Of a DNA stretch of 8,623 nucleotides, positions 1 through 7,118 are shown piece by piece (position 1 is the stretch's first letter; each line of letters starts with the position of its first letter). The translations under genes and the position numbers were made by a program. This DNA comes from Chloroflexota bacterium (GTDB lineage: Bacteria > Chloroflexota > Dehalococcoidia > Bin125). Location: the NCBI GenBank assembly GCA_026707335.1, contig JAPOXB010000185.1, forward strand, positions 1 to 8,623, given 5' to 3'. The notes under the pieces are model-generated. The model saw only the letters and a list, made by a program, of their open reading frames with translations. It was not told where the DNA came from and searched no databases.

Positions 1-88
1 ACGACCCTCGGCCGCTCCCATGATCCCACATCCACCGATTTACGCGCAGGTCTCCATAGGGGGGAGAGGGGATCGGAACCGCACCCCG

Positions 89-754
89 CTAGCGCAGCGG
101 CTGGCCGAAGCGATAGCCCACGTTGCGCACGGTCTCGATGTAGACCTGCCCGCCGCGCTCCAGCTTGCTGCGCAGCCGCCGCACATGCACGTCGACGGTG
201 CGCGAGCCGCCGTAGTAGTTGTAGCCCCAGACGCGGTTGAGCAGCTGCTCGCGGCTGTAGACCGTGCCCGCGTGCGTCATCAGGAAGCGCAGCAGCTCGT
301 ACTCCTTGTAGGTCAGCGTGACCGGGTGCCCGCCCTCGAAGACCTGATAGGTCGTCAGGTCCATCACCAGGTCGCCCGCGGCGAGCGTCTTGCCGGCGGC
401 CGAACGCCCGTGCCGCCAGAGGATCTGCTGCACCCGCGCCACGAACTCCGGCGGGTAGAGCGGCGCCGTGATGAAGTCGTCGAGTCCCAGCGCCGGGTCG
501 AGGGCCGGCACCTGCTCGGGCGTCACGACACCCAGCGCGAAGGCCCGCGACCAGGGCTCCTGGAAGGGGGAGCGGTGCGGAGGCCGCGTCCCCCGCAGGT
601 CGAGACAGAGCACGTCGGGCGCCGCGGCCGGGTCCGGCTCCGTCGTCTCATCGAAGGCCGCGAGGGTGACGAACTCCAGGCCGGCGCGCGCCAGCGGCGG
701 CCCCACCGCGTCGGTCAGGACGGGGTCGGCCGTGATCAAGGTCACGCGGAACAT
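89..754 (-). CDS. Atypical OmpR/PhoB-family response regulator (orphan)
   Basis: A 221-residue DNA-binding regulator. Residues about 1-115 look like a degenerate receiver domain: D52 in LCLDLRG sits where the phospho-acceptor Asp normally lies, and D10 is the only remnant of the N-terminal acidic pair. The nearly invariant Lys of the usual DDYITKP motif is replaced by Ala (DDFITAP, A97). Residues about 125-217 form a clear winged-helix effector domain (LTYKEYELLRFL, SREQLLNRVWG, RTVDVHVRRLRSKLE, IETVRNVGYRF), typical of the OmpR/PhoB family. Such proteins bind direct-repeat operators in the cytoplasm. No histidine kinase is adjacent in the window, and the gene is divergent from lipA with 67 bp between the starts. 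The start at 754 lacks a Shine-Dalgarno sequence but has TAGGGT 6 nt upstream, so it may be leaderless. The family is certain. I infer that regulation does not depend on normal Asp phosphorylation. Confidence 0.93.
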   Translation of the reverse strand: MFRVTLITADPVLTDAVGPPLARAGLEFVTLAAFDETTEPDPAAAPDVLCLDLRGTRPPHRSPFQEPWSRAFALGVVTPEQVPALDPALGLDDFITAPLYPPEFVARVQQILWRHGRSAAGKTLAAGDLVMDLTTYQVFEGGHPVTLTYKEYELLRFLMTHAGTVYSREQLLNRVWGYNYYGGSRTVDVHVRRLRSKLERGGQVYIETVRNVGYRFGQPLR

Positions 755-760
755 GGCCCA

Positions 761-766
761 ACCCTA
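761..766 (-). promoter_or_regulatory. Putative -10 element of the response regulator, leaderless arrangement
   Basis: On the minus strand TAGGGT lies exactly 6 nt before the ATG at 754. No Shine-Dalgarno sequence and no recognisable -35 box is seen. A -10 box this close puts the transcript start at or next to the start codon. The same geometry is seen at lipA and at the SAM methyltransferase. Confidence 0.45.
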
Positions 767-809
767 GCGGCGACCGGGGGCGCCCGCGACCCGGCGGCGT
801 CGCGCGCGC

Positions 810-815
810 TACGAT
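810..815 (+). promoter_or_regulatory. Putative -10 element of lipA, leaderless arrangement
   Basis: TACGAT (4 of 6 matches to TATAAT) lies exactly 6 nt before the lipA ATG at 822. There is no purine-rich ribosome binding site upstream. With this spacing the mRNA would begin at or within a base or two of the AUG. No convincing -35 box is visible. Confidence 0.45.
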
Positions 816-821
816 CGGGCC

Positions 822-1772
822 ATGCGCAACGTCACGCCGGCCCCGCCGCGATCCCCCGGGCGCGGCGCATCGGGACCGAAGCCCGCCTGGCTCAAGGCCC
901 GCGTGCCCGGCGGCCCTACCTACGAGCGCCTGCGCCGGCTGATGCGCGACTCGGACCTGCACACGGTCTGCGAGGAGGCCCACTGCCCCAACATCGGCGA
1001 GTGCTGGAACAGCGGCACCGCCACGTTCCTGATCCTGGGCAAGGTCTGCGCCCGCGCCTGCGGCTACTGCCAGGTCACCAGCGGCCGCCCGCAGCCGCTC
1101 GACGCCGACGAGCCTCGCCGGGTGGCCCTGACCGTCGAGCGGATGGGCGTGAATCATGCGGTGATCACCTCGGTCAACCGCGACGACGTGCCCGACGGCG
1201 GCGCCGCGCTCTTCGTGGAGACCGTGCGCTGGATCCGGCGGCTCTCGCCGGGGACCAGCGTCGAGCTGCTCGTGCCCGACTTCGACGGCAACTGGGAGGC
1301 GCTGGAGAGCGTCCTGCGGGCCGCGCCGGAGATCCTCAATCACAACACGGAGACCGTGCCCCGGCTGTACCGGGCCGTGCGGCACAAGGCCCGCTATGAG
1401 CGCAGCCTGGAACTCCTGCGCCGGGCCGACGCCTGGTCGCCGCGGCCGGTCACGAAGAGCGGCCTGATGCTGGGCCTGGGCGAAACGATGGACGAGATCG
1501 ACGCCGTGCTGCGCGACCTCCGCGCCGTGGGCTGCGACGTGCTGACGGTCGGGCAGTACCTGCGCCCCTCGCGCAAGCACCTGCCGGTGGAGCGCTTCGT
1601 GCCGCCGGCCGAGTTCGACGCGCTGGCCGAGCGCGCCCGCGCGATGGGTTTCCGGCACGTGGAGTCGGGGCCGCTGGTGCGATCGTCCTATCACGCCGAG
1701 CGTCAGGTGCCCGGCGGCGGCGCGGGCGGACGCGGGCCCAGCCGGCTGGTGCCGCTCGTCGATGCGTCGTAG
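822..1772 (+). CDS. lipA: Lipoyl synthase (radical SAM)
   Basis: A 316-residue enzyme that inserts two sulfurs into the octanoyl group on lipoyl-domain proteins, completing lipoate on dehydrogenase complexes and glycine cleavage H protein. All diagnostic ligands are present. The auxiliary 4Fe-4S cluster motif CEEAHCPNIGEC gives C50, C55 and C61. The radical SAM motif CARACGYC gives C76, C80 and C83. The C-terminal RSSYHAE at 287-293 supplies the unusual Ser ligand. GRPQPLDADEP and NHNTETVPRLY are further family signatures. Length is normal for the family. The start at 822 gives a short N-terminus before the conserved PAWLKARVPGG segment and fits the TACGAT-6-ATG leaderless pattern. The O-methyltransferase follows after 38 bp and may be co-transcribed. 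No lipB, the usual octanoyltransferase partner, is in the window. Identification is very secure. Confidence 0.98.
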   Translation: MRNVTPAPPRSPGRGASGPKPAWLKARVPGGPTYERLRRLMRDSDLHTVCEEAHCPNIGECWNSGTATFLILGKVCARACGYCQVTSGRPQPLDADEPRRVALTVERMGVNHAVITSVNRDDVPDGGAALFVETVRWIRRLSPGTSVELLVPDFDGNWEALESVLRAAPEILNHNTETVPRLYRAVRHKARYERSLELLRRADAWSPRPVTKSGLMLGLGETMDEIDAVLRDLRAVGCDVLTVGQYLRPSRKHLPVERFVPPAEFDALAERARAMGFRHVESGPLVRSSYHAERQVPGGGAGGRGPSRLVPLVDAS

Positions 1773-1788
1773 CTGATGCGTCGCAGCG
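1761..1788. repeat. Imperfect 14-bp tandem repeat across the lipA stop codon
   Basis: Two adjacent 14-base units, 1761-1774 and 1775-1788, match at 12 of 14 positions, and the first nine bases (GATGCGTCG) are identical. The first unit encodes the last lipA residues and contains its TAG stop. The second lies in the spacer before the O-methyltransferase. It looks like a small local duplication. Confidence 0.6.
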
Positions 1789-1793
1789 CTGCG
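1782..1793. repeat. 12-bp perfect palindrome in the lipA-methyltransferase spacer
   Basis: CGCAGCGCTGCG is a perfect self-complementary 12-mer, 18 bp before the methyltransferase ATG. It could form a very small hairpin or serve as a protein site, but in DNA this GC-rich it can arise by chance. There is no T-run, so it is not a canonical terminator. Confidence 0.4.
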
Positions 1794-1810
1794 CGGGGGC
1801 GGGATCACGC

Positions 1811-2464
1811 ATGACCGACCGCAACTTCCTCCTCTCCGACGCGCTCGACGCCTACGTGCGGGCGCACACGCAGCCGCCCGGCCCGATCGCCCAGGAGCTG
1901 ATCGCGGAGACGGCCGCCCTACCGATGGCGGGCATGCAGATCGGGCCCGACGAGGCCGGGCTGCTGGCGCTGCTCGTGCGGATCAGCGGGGCGCGCGACC
2001 TGATCGAGATCGGCACGTTCACCGGCTACTCCGCGCTCGCGATGGCCTCGGCGCTGCCCGAGGGCGGCTCGCTGCTCTGCTGCGACGTGAGTGAGGAGTG
2101 GACCGCGATCGCGCGGCGCTACTGGCGCCGCGCCGGCGTGGCGGACCGCATCGACCTGCGGCTGGCGCCGGCCATCGAGACGCTGCGCGCGCTGCCGCCG
2201 GGGCCCCGGTTCGACCTCGCCTTCCTCGACGCCGACAAGGAGCGCTACCCCGACTACTTCCCCGAGTTGGTCCCGCGCTTGCGTCCGGGCGGGCTGCTGC
2301 TGGCCGACAACGTGCTCTGGAGAGGCGCCGTCGTCGACGAGGCGGACCGGCGCGAGAGCACCGAAGGCATCCGCCGCTTCAACCGCCTCGTCGCGCAGGA
2401 CGACCGGCTCGAGACCGTGCTGCTGCCCGCCTTCGACGGACTCTCGATCTCGCGGCGGCGTTAG
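1811..2464 (+). CDS. Class I SAM-dependent O-methyltransferase, cation-dependent (CCoAOMT/COMT-like) type
   Basis: A 217-residue cytosolic methyltransferase of the family that includes caffeoyl-CoA and catechol O-methyltransferases. The SAM-binding motif I is LIEIGTFTGYSALAMASALP (about 64-83). The acidic residue after strand 2 is in CCDVSEEW (D92). The family's metal and substrate signature is FDLAFLDADKERYPDYF (D140, D142, K143), followed by GGLLLADNVLWRG (D166, N167), consistent with divalent-metal ligands. Members transfer a methyl group to a hydroxyl of a catechol-like or other small acceptor; the acceptor here cannot be read from sequence. Length is normal. The gene follows lipA by 38 bp on the same strand, so co-transcription is likely, though no functional link to lipoate is evident. 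Only a weak GGGGGCGGG stretch precedes the ATG. The TAG stop overlaps the stop of the convergent crotonase gene. Confidence 0.93.
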   Translation: MTDRNFLLSDALDAYVRAHTQPPGPIAQELIAETAALPMAGMQIGPDEAGLLALLVRISGARDLIEIGTFTGYSALAMASALPEGGSLLCCDVSEEWTAIARRYWRRAGVADRIDLRLAPAIETLRALPPGPRFDLAFLDADKERYPDYFPELVPRLRPGGLLLADNVLWRGAVVDEADRRESTEGIRRFNRLVAQDDRLETVLLPAFDGLSISRRR

Positions 2465-3318
2465 GCCGGATCCGCGGGGTCGAGCGGATAGTCGCTGAAG
2501 GCCGTGCGGCCCTCCTTGAGCTTGGCCAGCGCCCCCGCGACGCCCTCCAGGCGGCGGGCCGGCCCCTCGGCCGCGAGGCTGCCCGTCGGCGGCCCCAGGT
2601 TCGAGGCGTTCATCGCGTAGGTCTGGAACGCGGCCGTGACGTGCGCCGTGAAGCCCTGCGCGTCGAGCATGTTGTTGACGGAGAACTTCACCTGCCGGTT
2701 GTGCATGGGGCTCGTCGAGGCCACCTCCTCGGCGTAGGCCAGCGTCTCGCGCTCCAGGTCGTCGCGCCGGTAGACGCGATTCACGAAACCCACCGCCTCC
2801 GCGTCCCGGGCGGTCAGGAAGCGGTTCTGGAAGAGCAGTTCCTTGGTCTTGCGCGCGCCCAGGTCCCAGGGCACGCCGAAGTACTGGTTGTGCGCGGGCA
2901 GGAAGCGCGCGTCGTCGGAGGCGAAGATGACGTCCATCGCGGAGGCGATCATCCAGCCGCCGTAGATGCAGTAGCCGTGCACCATCGCGACGGTGGGCTT
3001 GGGGAAGTTGCGCCAGCGCAGCGTGTTGCTGAGGTTGAGCTCGCGCAGTTGGTCGTAGCTGCCGGGGCGTTCCGTGTCGTAGCCGTGCGTGGCCCGGTCG
3101 ATCAGCTCCGCCTCGGTCCCCAGATCATGCCCCGACGAGAAGTGCCGCCCGTTCCCGGAAAGCACCACGACGTGCACACCGCGATCGTCGTTGGCGCGGT
3201 TGAAGGCGTCGTCCATCTCGTCGAGGAGCACGCGGCTCTGGGCGTTGTTGACCTCGGGCCGGTTGAGGATGATCCGGGCCACCGGCCCCGGCTCGTAGAT
3301 GATCTGCTCGTAGCTCAT
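2461..3318 (-). CDS. Crotonase-fold (enoyl-CoA hydratase/isomerase family) protein lacking both canonical catalytic glutamates
   Basis: A 285-residue protein with a clear crotonase core. VARIILNRPEVNNAQS (13-28) is the N-terminal signature, FSSGHDLG (60-67) the first oxyanion-hole strand, and VHGYCIYGGWMIASAMDVIFAS (113-134) the second oxyanion-hole helix. Family members bind CoA thioesters and stabilise an enolate. In rat mitochondrial hydratase the two catalytic Glu (E144, E164) fall in GGGCE and QPE. Here the first position is M123 (GGWM) and the second falls at H143 or N144 (PAHNQYFG). Simple syn-hydration is therefore doubtful, and the chemistry may be isomerisation, hydrolysis, C-C cleavage or something else. 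GGAG (3325-3328) lies 6 nt before the ATG. The gene sits 39 bp downstream of the LLM oxidoreductase in the same operon. Its TAA overlaps the O-methyltransferase stop by 4 bp. The fold is certain, the reaction unknown. Confidence 0.93.
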   Translation of the reverse strand: MSYEQIIYEPGPVARIILNRPEVNNAQSRVLLDEMDDAFNRANDDRGVHVVVLSGNGRHFSSGHDLGTEAELIDRATHGYDTERPGSYDQLRELNLSNTLRWRNFPKPTVAMVHGYCIYGGWMIASAMDVIFASDDARFLPAHNQYFGVPWDLGARKTKELLFQNRFLTARDAEAVGFVNRVYRRDDLERETLAYAEEVASTSPMHNRQVKFSVNNMLDAQGFTAHVTAAFQTYAMNASNLGPPTGSLAAEGPARRLEGVAGALAKLKEGRTAFSDYPLDPADPA

Positions 3319-3357
3319 CGCGTGCTCCGTTCTACTGCTGCCCCCGCGAAGGCCGTC

Positions 3358-4446
3358 TCAGCGGCCCCGCTTGTCGATCACCTCGCGGCGGAAATCGGCG
3401 ATCAGTTCGCGCGCGCCTTCCCGGCTGGTGGTCGCGAGCGCCACGTGGTCCACCCCCCACGACTCCAACTGCTCCAGCTTCTCGATGATCCGCGGGCCGC
3501 TGCCGGTGATCGTCGCGCCGATCCGCTCCTCCTCCAGGAAGGCCGCCTCGCCCTCCTTGAGGTAGGTGTAGTGGCCCTCGTGCACGTCAAGGTAGAGGCG
3601 GTCGTCGGGGCGCCCCCGGGCGGCGGCGTAGTCGCTGATGTACCGGTGGTAGCGGGCCGCGAGGTCGGCGTCGCCGACGGGCAGGTTCGCCCCCCAGCGC
3701 CCGAACTTCGCCTCCCACATCGTGTGCAGGCGCACGGCGGCGATCGCGCCCACCCTGTCCAGCACCCGCTCCGACATCAGCGACTCGCCCTCGCGCAGCA
3801 CGCAGGCGCCCTCCAGCACGACCGTGTAGGGCTTCTCGTAGGGGCGGCCGGCCGCCTCCGCGCCCGCCCGGATCACGTCGAAGCCCTCCGCGACGCGGGG
3901 GCTCGCGCCGGCCGTCACCCAGCCGTCGCCCAGCTCCCCCACGACGCCCATCGCCTTGGGACCGTTGGCGGCGAGGAAGATCGGGATCGGGTCGTCGAGG
4001 TTCATGAAGTCGGGGTGGTCACCGTGGATCAGGCGGATCCAGCGTTCGCGCTCCCCCTCGCGGAAGAGCACGTCCTCACGGTTGAGCAGGCCGCGCACCT
4101 GGGCGGCGTACTCGCGGAAGTCGGCCACCGGGTACGAGGGCAGGCCCATCGTGTTGCGCCCTGTGTAGCCCGTGCCCAGGCTCAGCACGACGCGGCCCGG
4201 CGCCAGCTTGTTGATCGAGGCGACGGCCGTCGCCGTGACGGGCGCGATGCGGTTGCTGGGGATGGAAACCAGCGTGCCCAGCGAGATGCGCGACGTCTTG
4301 TCGGCCGCCAGCGCCATCGCCGCGTAGCAGTCCGACCAGATGAGCTGCGAGTCGGGGAACCAGGCGTGGCTGAAGCCCGCCTCCTCGGCGGCCTGCGCCT
4401 CTCGCCACATGTCCATGTAGGTCGGCAGCAGGATGCCGTAGTCCAT
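3358..4446 (-). CDS. LLM-class (luciferase-like) F420-dependent oxidoreductase
   Basis: A 362-residue TIM-barrel protein of the bacterial luciferase/Mer superfamily, in which members use F420 or FMN for hydride transfer to small substrates. Supporting segments are YGILLPTYMDMWREAQAAEEAGFSHAWFPDSQ at the N-terminus, ISLGTLVSIPSNRIAPVTATAVASINKLAPGRVVLSLGTG (about 54-93), PIPIFLAANGPKAMGVVGELGDGWV (about 154-177) and the C-terminal GPRIIEKLEQLESWGVDHVAL (about 317-337). These are the standard LLM blocks, including the conserved GTG(Y) turn that contacts the deazaflavin. The ORF looks full length. The start at 4446 is preceded by GGGAG (4455-4459) with an 8-nt spacer. It is the first gene of a two-gene minus-strand unit with the crotonase-like gene, suggesting consecutive steps of a catabolic pathway. 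The choice of F420 over FMN is a family-based inference, and the substrate is unknown. Annotation pipelines might label it methylenetetrahydromethanopterin reductase-like. Confidence 0.92.
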   Translation of the reverse strand: MDYGILLPTYMDMWREAQAAEEAGFSHAWFPDSQLIWSDCYAAMALAADKTSRISLGTLVSIPSNRIAPVTATAVASINKLAPGRVVLSLGTGYTGRNTMGLPSYPVADFREYAAQVRGLLNREDVLFREGERERWIRLIHGDHPDFMNLDDPIPIFLAANGPKAMGVVGELGDGWVTAGASPRVAEGFDVIRAGAEAAGRPYEKPYTVVLEGACVLREGESLMSERVLDRVGAIAAVRLHTMWEAKFGRWGANLPVGDADLAARYHRYISDYAAARGRPDDRLYLDVHEGHYTYLKEGEAAFLEEERIGATITGSGPRIIEKLEQLESWGVDHVALATTSREGARELIADFRREVIDKRGR

Positions 4447-4560
4447 CGCTCACGCTCCCATCCGCGGCCGCACGCGCCGCTCGCTGGAGGGTAGCGGGCC
4501 GGACGCCGGCGCGGCGCGCGGGCGGAACGCCGCTCCGCACTCTGATAGAGTCGCCCGCAG
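4447..4560. promoter_or_regulatory. Divergent intergenic region between LLM operon and tRNA-Thr, with a candidate tRNA -10
   Basis: This 114-bp gap must hold the promoters for the LLM-crotonase operon (leftward) and for the tRNA (rightward). ACTCT-GAT-AGAGT at 4539-4551 is a 13-bp inverted repeat. Its right half contains TAGAGT (4546-4551), a plausible -10 that would start transcription about 2-3 nt before the tRNA. No clear -35 is visible for either direction. The rest is almost pure G and C. Confidence 0.4.
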
Positions 4561-4635
4561 GCCGGTGTAGCTCAGTGGCAGAGCAGCTGTTTCGTAAACA
4601 GCAGGCCGAGGGTTCGAATCCCCCCGCCGGCTCCA
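4561..4635 (+). tRNA. tRNA-Thr, anticodon CGT
   Basis: A 75-nt cloverleaf, including an encoded CCA at 4633-4635. The 7-bp acceptor stem pairs GCCGGTG (4561-4567) with CGCCGGC (4625-4631), with one G-U wobble. The D stem pairs GCTC with GAGC. The anticodon stem pairs GCTGT (4586-4590) with ACAGC (4598-4602) around loop TTCGTAA, giving anticodon CGT at 4593-4595, which reads ACG (Thr). The T arm is GAGGG-TTCGAAT-CCCCC with one A-C mismatch at the second pair (4609/4623). The discriminator base is T (4632). The five-base variable loop is AGGCC. No integrase or duplicated tRNA 3' end is visible nearby, so there is no sign that it serves as an attachment site here. Confidence 0.96.
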
Positions 4636-4675
4636 CTTCCCCCCTCGCACGCCCCGTCCGCTGCGCGCCGCGCCG

Positions 4676-4972
4676 TCAGGACGCGGGCGATGCCGCCGCG
4701 AGCTTCCGCCGGGCGGCCACAAGATCGTATTGCGCCTGCATGGCAAGCCAGATGTACGCCTGGACGCCCAATTCGCCCTCGAGTTGGACGGCCGTCTCGG
4801 CGGTGATCGCCTTGCGTTCTCGCACGATCTCGTTCACGACCTGGAACGGTCGGCCGATGCGCCGGGCCAGTTCTCGCTGTGAGAGCCCGCGCGCCTCCAA
4901 CTCCTCGGCAAGCAGCGCACCAGGGTGCGAGGCGTAGTCCGACTCGCCGGCGGGGAATGTGTCGTCAGCCAT
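4676..4972 (-). CDS. HigA-family XRE-type antitoxin/transcriptional regulator, without a neighbouring toxin
   Basis: A 98-residue helix-turn-helix protein. HPGALLAEELEARGLSQRELARRIG (16-40) and RPFQVVNEIVRERKAITAETAVQLEGELGV (41-70) give the XRE DNA-binding domain in the specific form of HigA/VapI-type addiction-module antidotes, followed by the usual AYIWLAMQAQYDL (72-84). HigA normally binds and neutralises the HigB mRNA interferase and represses the operon, and higB normally lies just upstream. Here the upstream same-strand gene (5401-5015) is an NTF2-like protein, 42 bp away, and the downstream neighbour is a tRNA, so no toxin is visible. AAGGAG (4985-4990) is 12 nt before the ATG, a long spacing. 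It may be a solitary regulator or the remnant of a lost toxin-antitoxin pair. Family assignment is strong; the orphan role is inferred. Confidence 0.9.
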   Translation of the reverse strand: MADDTFPAGESDYASHPGALLAEELEARGLSQRELARRIGRPFQVVNEIVRERKAITAETAVQLEGELGVQAYIWLAMQAQYDLVAARRKLAAASPAS

Positions 4973-5014
4973 GGTGGTCTCTCACTCCTTCGACGCTGGA
5001 CCGCCCCGTCCACC

Positions 5015-5401
5015 CTATCGCAGGTAGCTGGAGCGGAACTGGACGCCCCAGTGGCCGTCCTGCAGCGTCACGACCCACAGCGTGTCGAAGGGCTTGTAGA
5101 CGGTCCCGTCGGCGTGGCAGCGGTGGTTCGTGATCGCGAGGTGCACCTTGTCGGGGCCCTCGTGCACGACCTCCATCGCCATCACGACGGTGTGATCCCA
5201 GCCCTCCTCCGCCAGCGCCGGCGCCACCTGGTGGCTGCGCGCCACGCAGTCCTCCCGCGTGGCGATCGTCTCGAACGCCCCCTTGGCCAAACGCACGTGG
5301 GGGTAGTTGAGGGTGCCCGCGAGGCGCTCGTGGTCCTGCGCGTTGAACGCGTCGATGAACGCGCGCGCCGTCGCCATGGCCTGCTCTGCAACGTCCGACA
5401 T
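5015..5401 (-). CDS. NTF2/SnoaL-like small alpha+beta barrel protein, function unknown
   Basis: A 128-residue protein with the pattern of the NTF2-like (SnoaL/DUF4440) superfamily. An N-terminal helix ATARAFIDAFNAQDHERLAGTLNYPHVRLAKG (10-41) is followed by strands (VHLAITNHRCHADGTVY, DTLWVVTLQDGHWGVQFRSSYLR) that end in the typical C-terminal strand. Members serve as small enzymes (isomerases, cyclases, hydrolases), as ligand-binding subunits or as regulators, so no reaction can be named. No signal peptide or membrane segment is seen. A strong GAGGAGG (5407-5413) lies 5 nt before the ATG, which fixes the start. The HigA-like gene follows 42 bp downstream on the same strand, so they may be co-transcribed. 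The upstream divergent neighbour is the cupin gene. A TAGGCT on the minus strand at 5455-5460 could be the -10. Confidence 0.85.
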   Translation of the reverse strand: MSDVAEQAMATARAFIDAFNAQDHERLAGTLNYPHVRLAKGAFETIATREDCVARSHQVAPALAEEGWDHTVVMAMEVVHEGPDKVHLAITNHRCHADGTVYKPFDTLWVVTLQDGHWGVQFRSSYLR

Positions 5402-5485
5402 CCGGTCCTCCTCGCGCCGCGGCGGCGCCGCGCCCGGGCCGCGCCGCCCGGCACAGCCTACGGGGCGGAGCGACGGCCCGGACCG

Positions 5486-5494
5486 TGGGATACT
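5486..5494 (+). promoter_or_regulatory. Candidate extended -10 promoter of the cupin gene
   Basis: TGG followed directly by GATACT (5489-5494) fits an extended -10 (TGn plus a 4 of 6 match to TATAAT). It would start transcription near 5501 and leave a leader of about 35 nt carrying the Shine-Dalgarno site. No good -35 is seen, which is tolerable for extended -10 promoters. Confidence 0.35.
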
Positions 5495-5523
5495 GCGGCG
5501 ACGCAGGCATGGGCCGGGAGAGC

Positions 5524-5529
5524 AGGAGG
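5524..5529 (+). promoter_or_regulatory. Shine-Dalgarno site that decides the cupin start
   Basis: AGGAGG lies 6 nt before the ATG at 5536. It favours that start over the in-frame GTG at 5485, which has no such site and coincides with the candidate promoter. Confidence 0.8.
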
Positions 5530-5535
5530 GCGCGC

Positions 5536-5928
5536 ATGAGCACGGAAATCCGCATGAGCCGCGGGGGCGAATTGCCCTGGTCCGAGCATCGCTCGGGGAT
5601 GGGCATTCAGTTCGGCGTCTCGAAGGAGTTGAGCGGCTCGTCGCAGGTCTTCATGACGCGGCAGCGCATCCCGCCGGGGATGCAGAGCACGCCGCACACG
5701 CACCTCAACTGCGAAACGGCGATGTACGTCCTGCAGGGGCCGCTGATCATGCGCTACGGCGAGGGGCTCGCCCAGGAGCACGTCGCGCAGAGCGGCGACT
5801 TCTTCTTCGTCCCGCCGCATGCGCTGCACCAGATCGCCAACCCCCGCGACGACGGCGACGCGGAGGTTGTGCTCTGCCGCAACGCGGCCGATGAGATCGT
5901 CGAGGAGGTCGAGGTTCCCGGCCGCTAG
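5536..5928 (+). CDS. Small single-domain cupin protein
   Basis: A 130-residue double-stranded beta-helix protein. Cupin motif 1 is GMQSTPHTHLNCE with H54, H56 and E60, then a Gly at G68. The Glu is one place earlier than in germin, with T61 at the germin position. Motif 2 is GDFFFVPPHALHQIAN with H98, where P-P-H replaces the common P-x-G. These His residues would bind a single divalent metal. Such proteins can be dioxygenases, isomerases, or sugar- or ligand-binding proteins, and the sequence does not discriminate. The start at 5536 is chosen because AGGAGG lies 6 nt upstream; a longer frame to 5485 would add 17 uncharacteristic residues. The gene is divergent from the NTF2-like gene and converges on arsS with only 6 bp between the stops, so a functional link to arsS is not implied by operon structure. 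Confidence 0.92.
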   Translation: MSTEIRMSRGGELPWSEHRSGMGIQFGVSKELSGSSQVFMTRQRIPPGMQSTPHTHLNCETAMYVLQGPLIMRYGEGLAQEHVAQSGDFFFVPPHALHQIANPRDDGDAEVVLCRNAADEIVEEVEVPGR

Positions 5929-5934
5929 CCGTGC

Positions 5935-7089
<1,155 letters not shown>

Positions 7090-7118
7090 CGATCTCCCCC
7101 TTGTCGCGCCCGCCGATT

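Noticed and set aside
1..88. A possible gene end, terminator or RNA element downstream of the response regulator
   Set aside because: I found no convincing hairpin with a T-run, no conserved coding sequence and no RNA signature in this short stretch.
648..1808. A 386-codon minus-strand open frame opposite lipA
   Set aside because: lipA on the plus strand has every catalytic motif. The antisense product is low-complexity and overlaps two real genes.
2098..4494. A 798-codon open frame on the plus strand opposite the crotonase and LLM genes
   Set aside because: Its translation is Arg/Ala/Val-rich with no recognisable domain, while the minus strand encodes two well-conserved families there. It is a by-product of high GC at third codon positions.
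4561..4635. tRNA-Thr as an integration site of a mobile element carrying the HigA-like gene
   Set aside because: No integrase, no repeated tRNA 3' end and no visible change in base composition on either side.
5402..5450. GC-rich inverted repeats in the leader of the NTF2-like gene as a riboswitch or terminator
   Set aside because: The self-complementary bits (for example GCCCGGGC) are short and expected in nearly pure G/C sequence. There is no conserved aptamer core or U-run.
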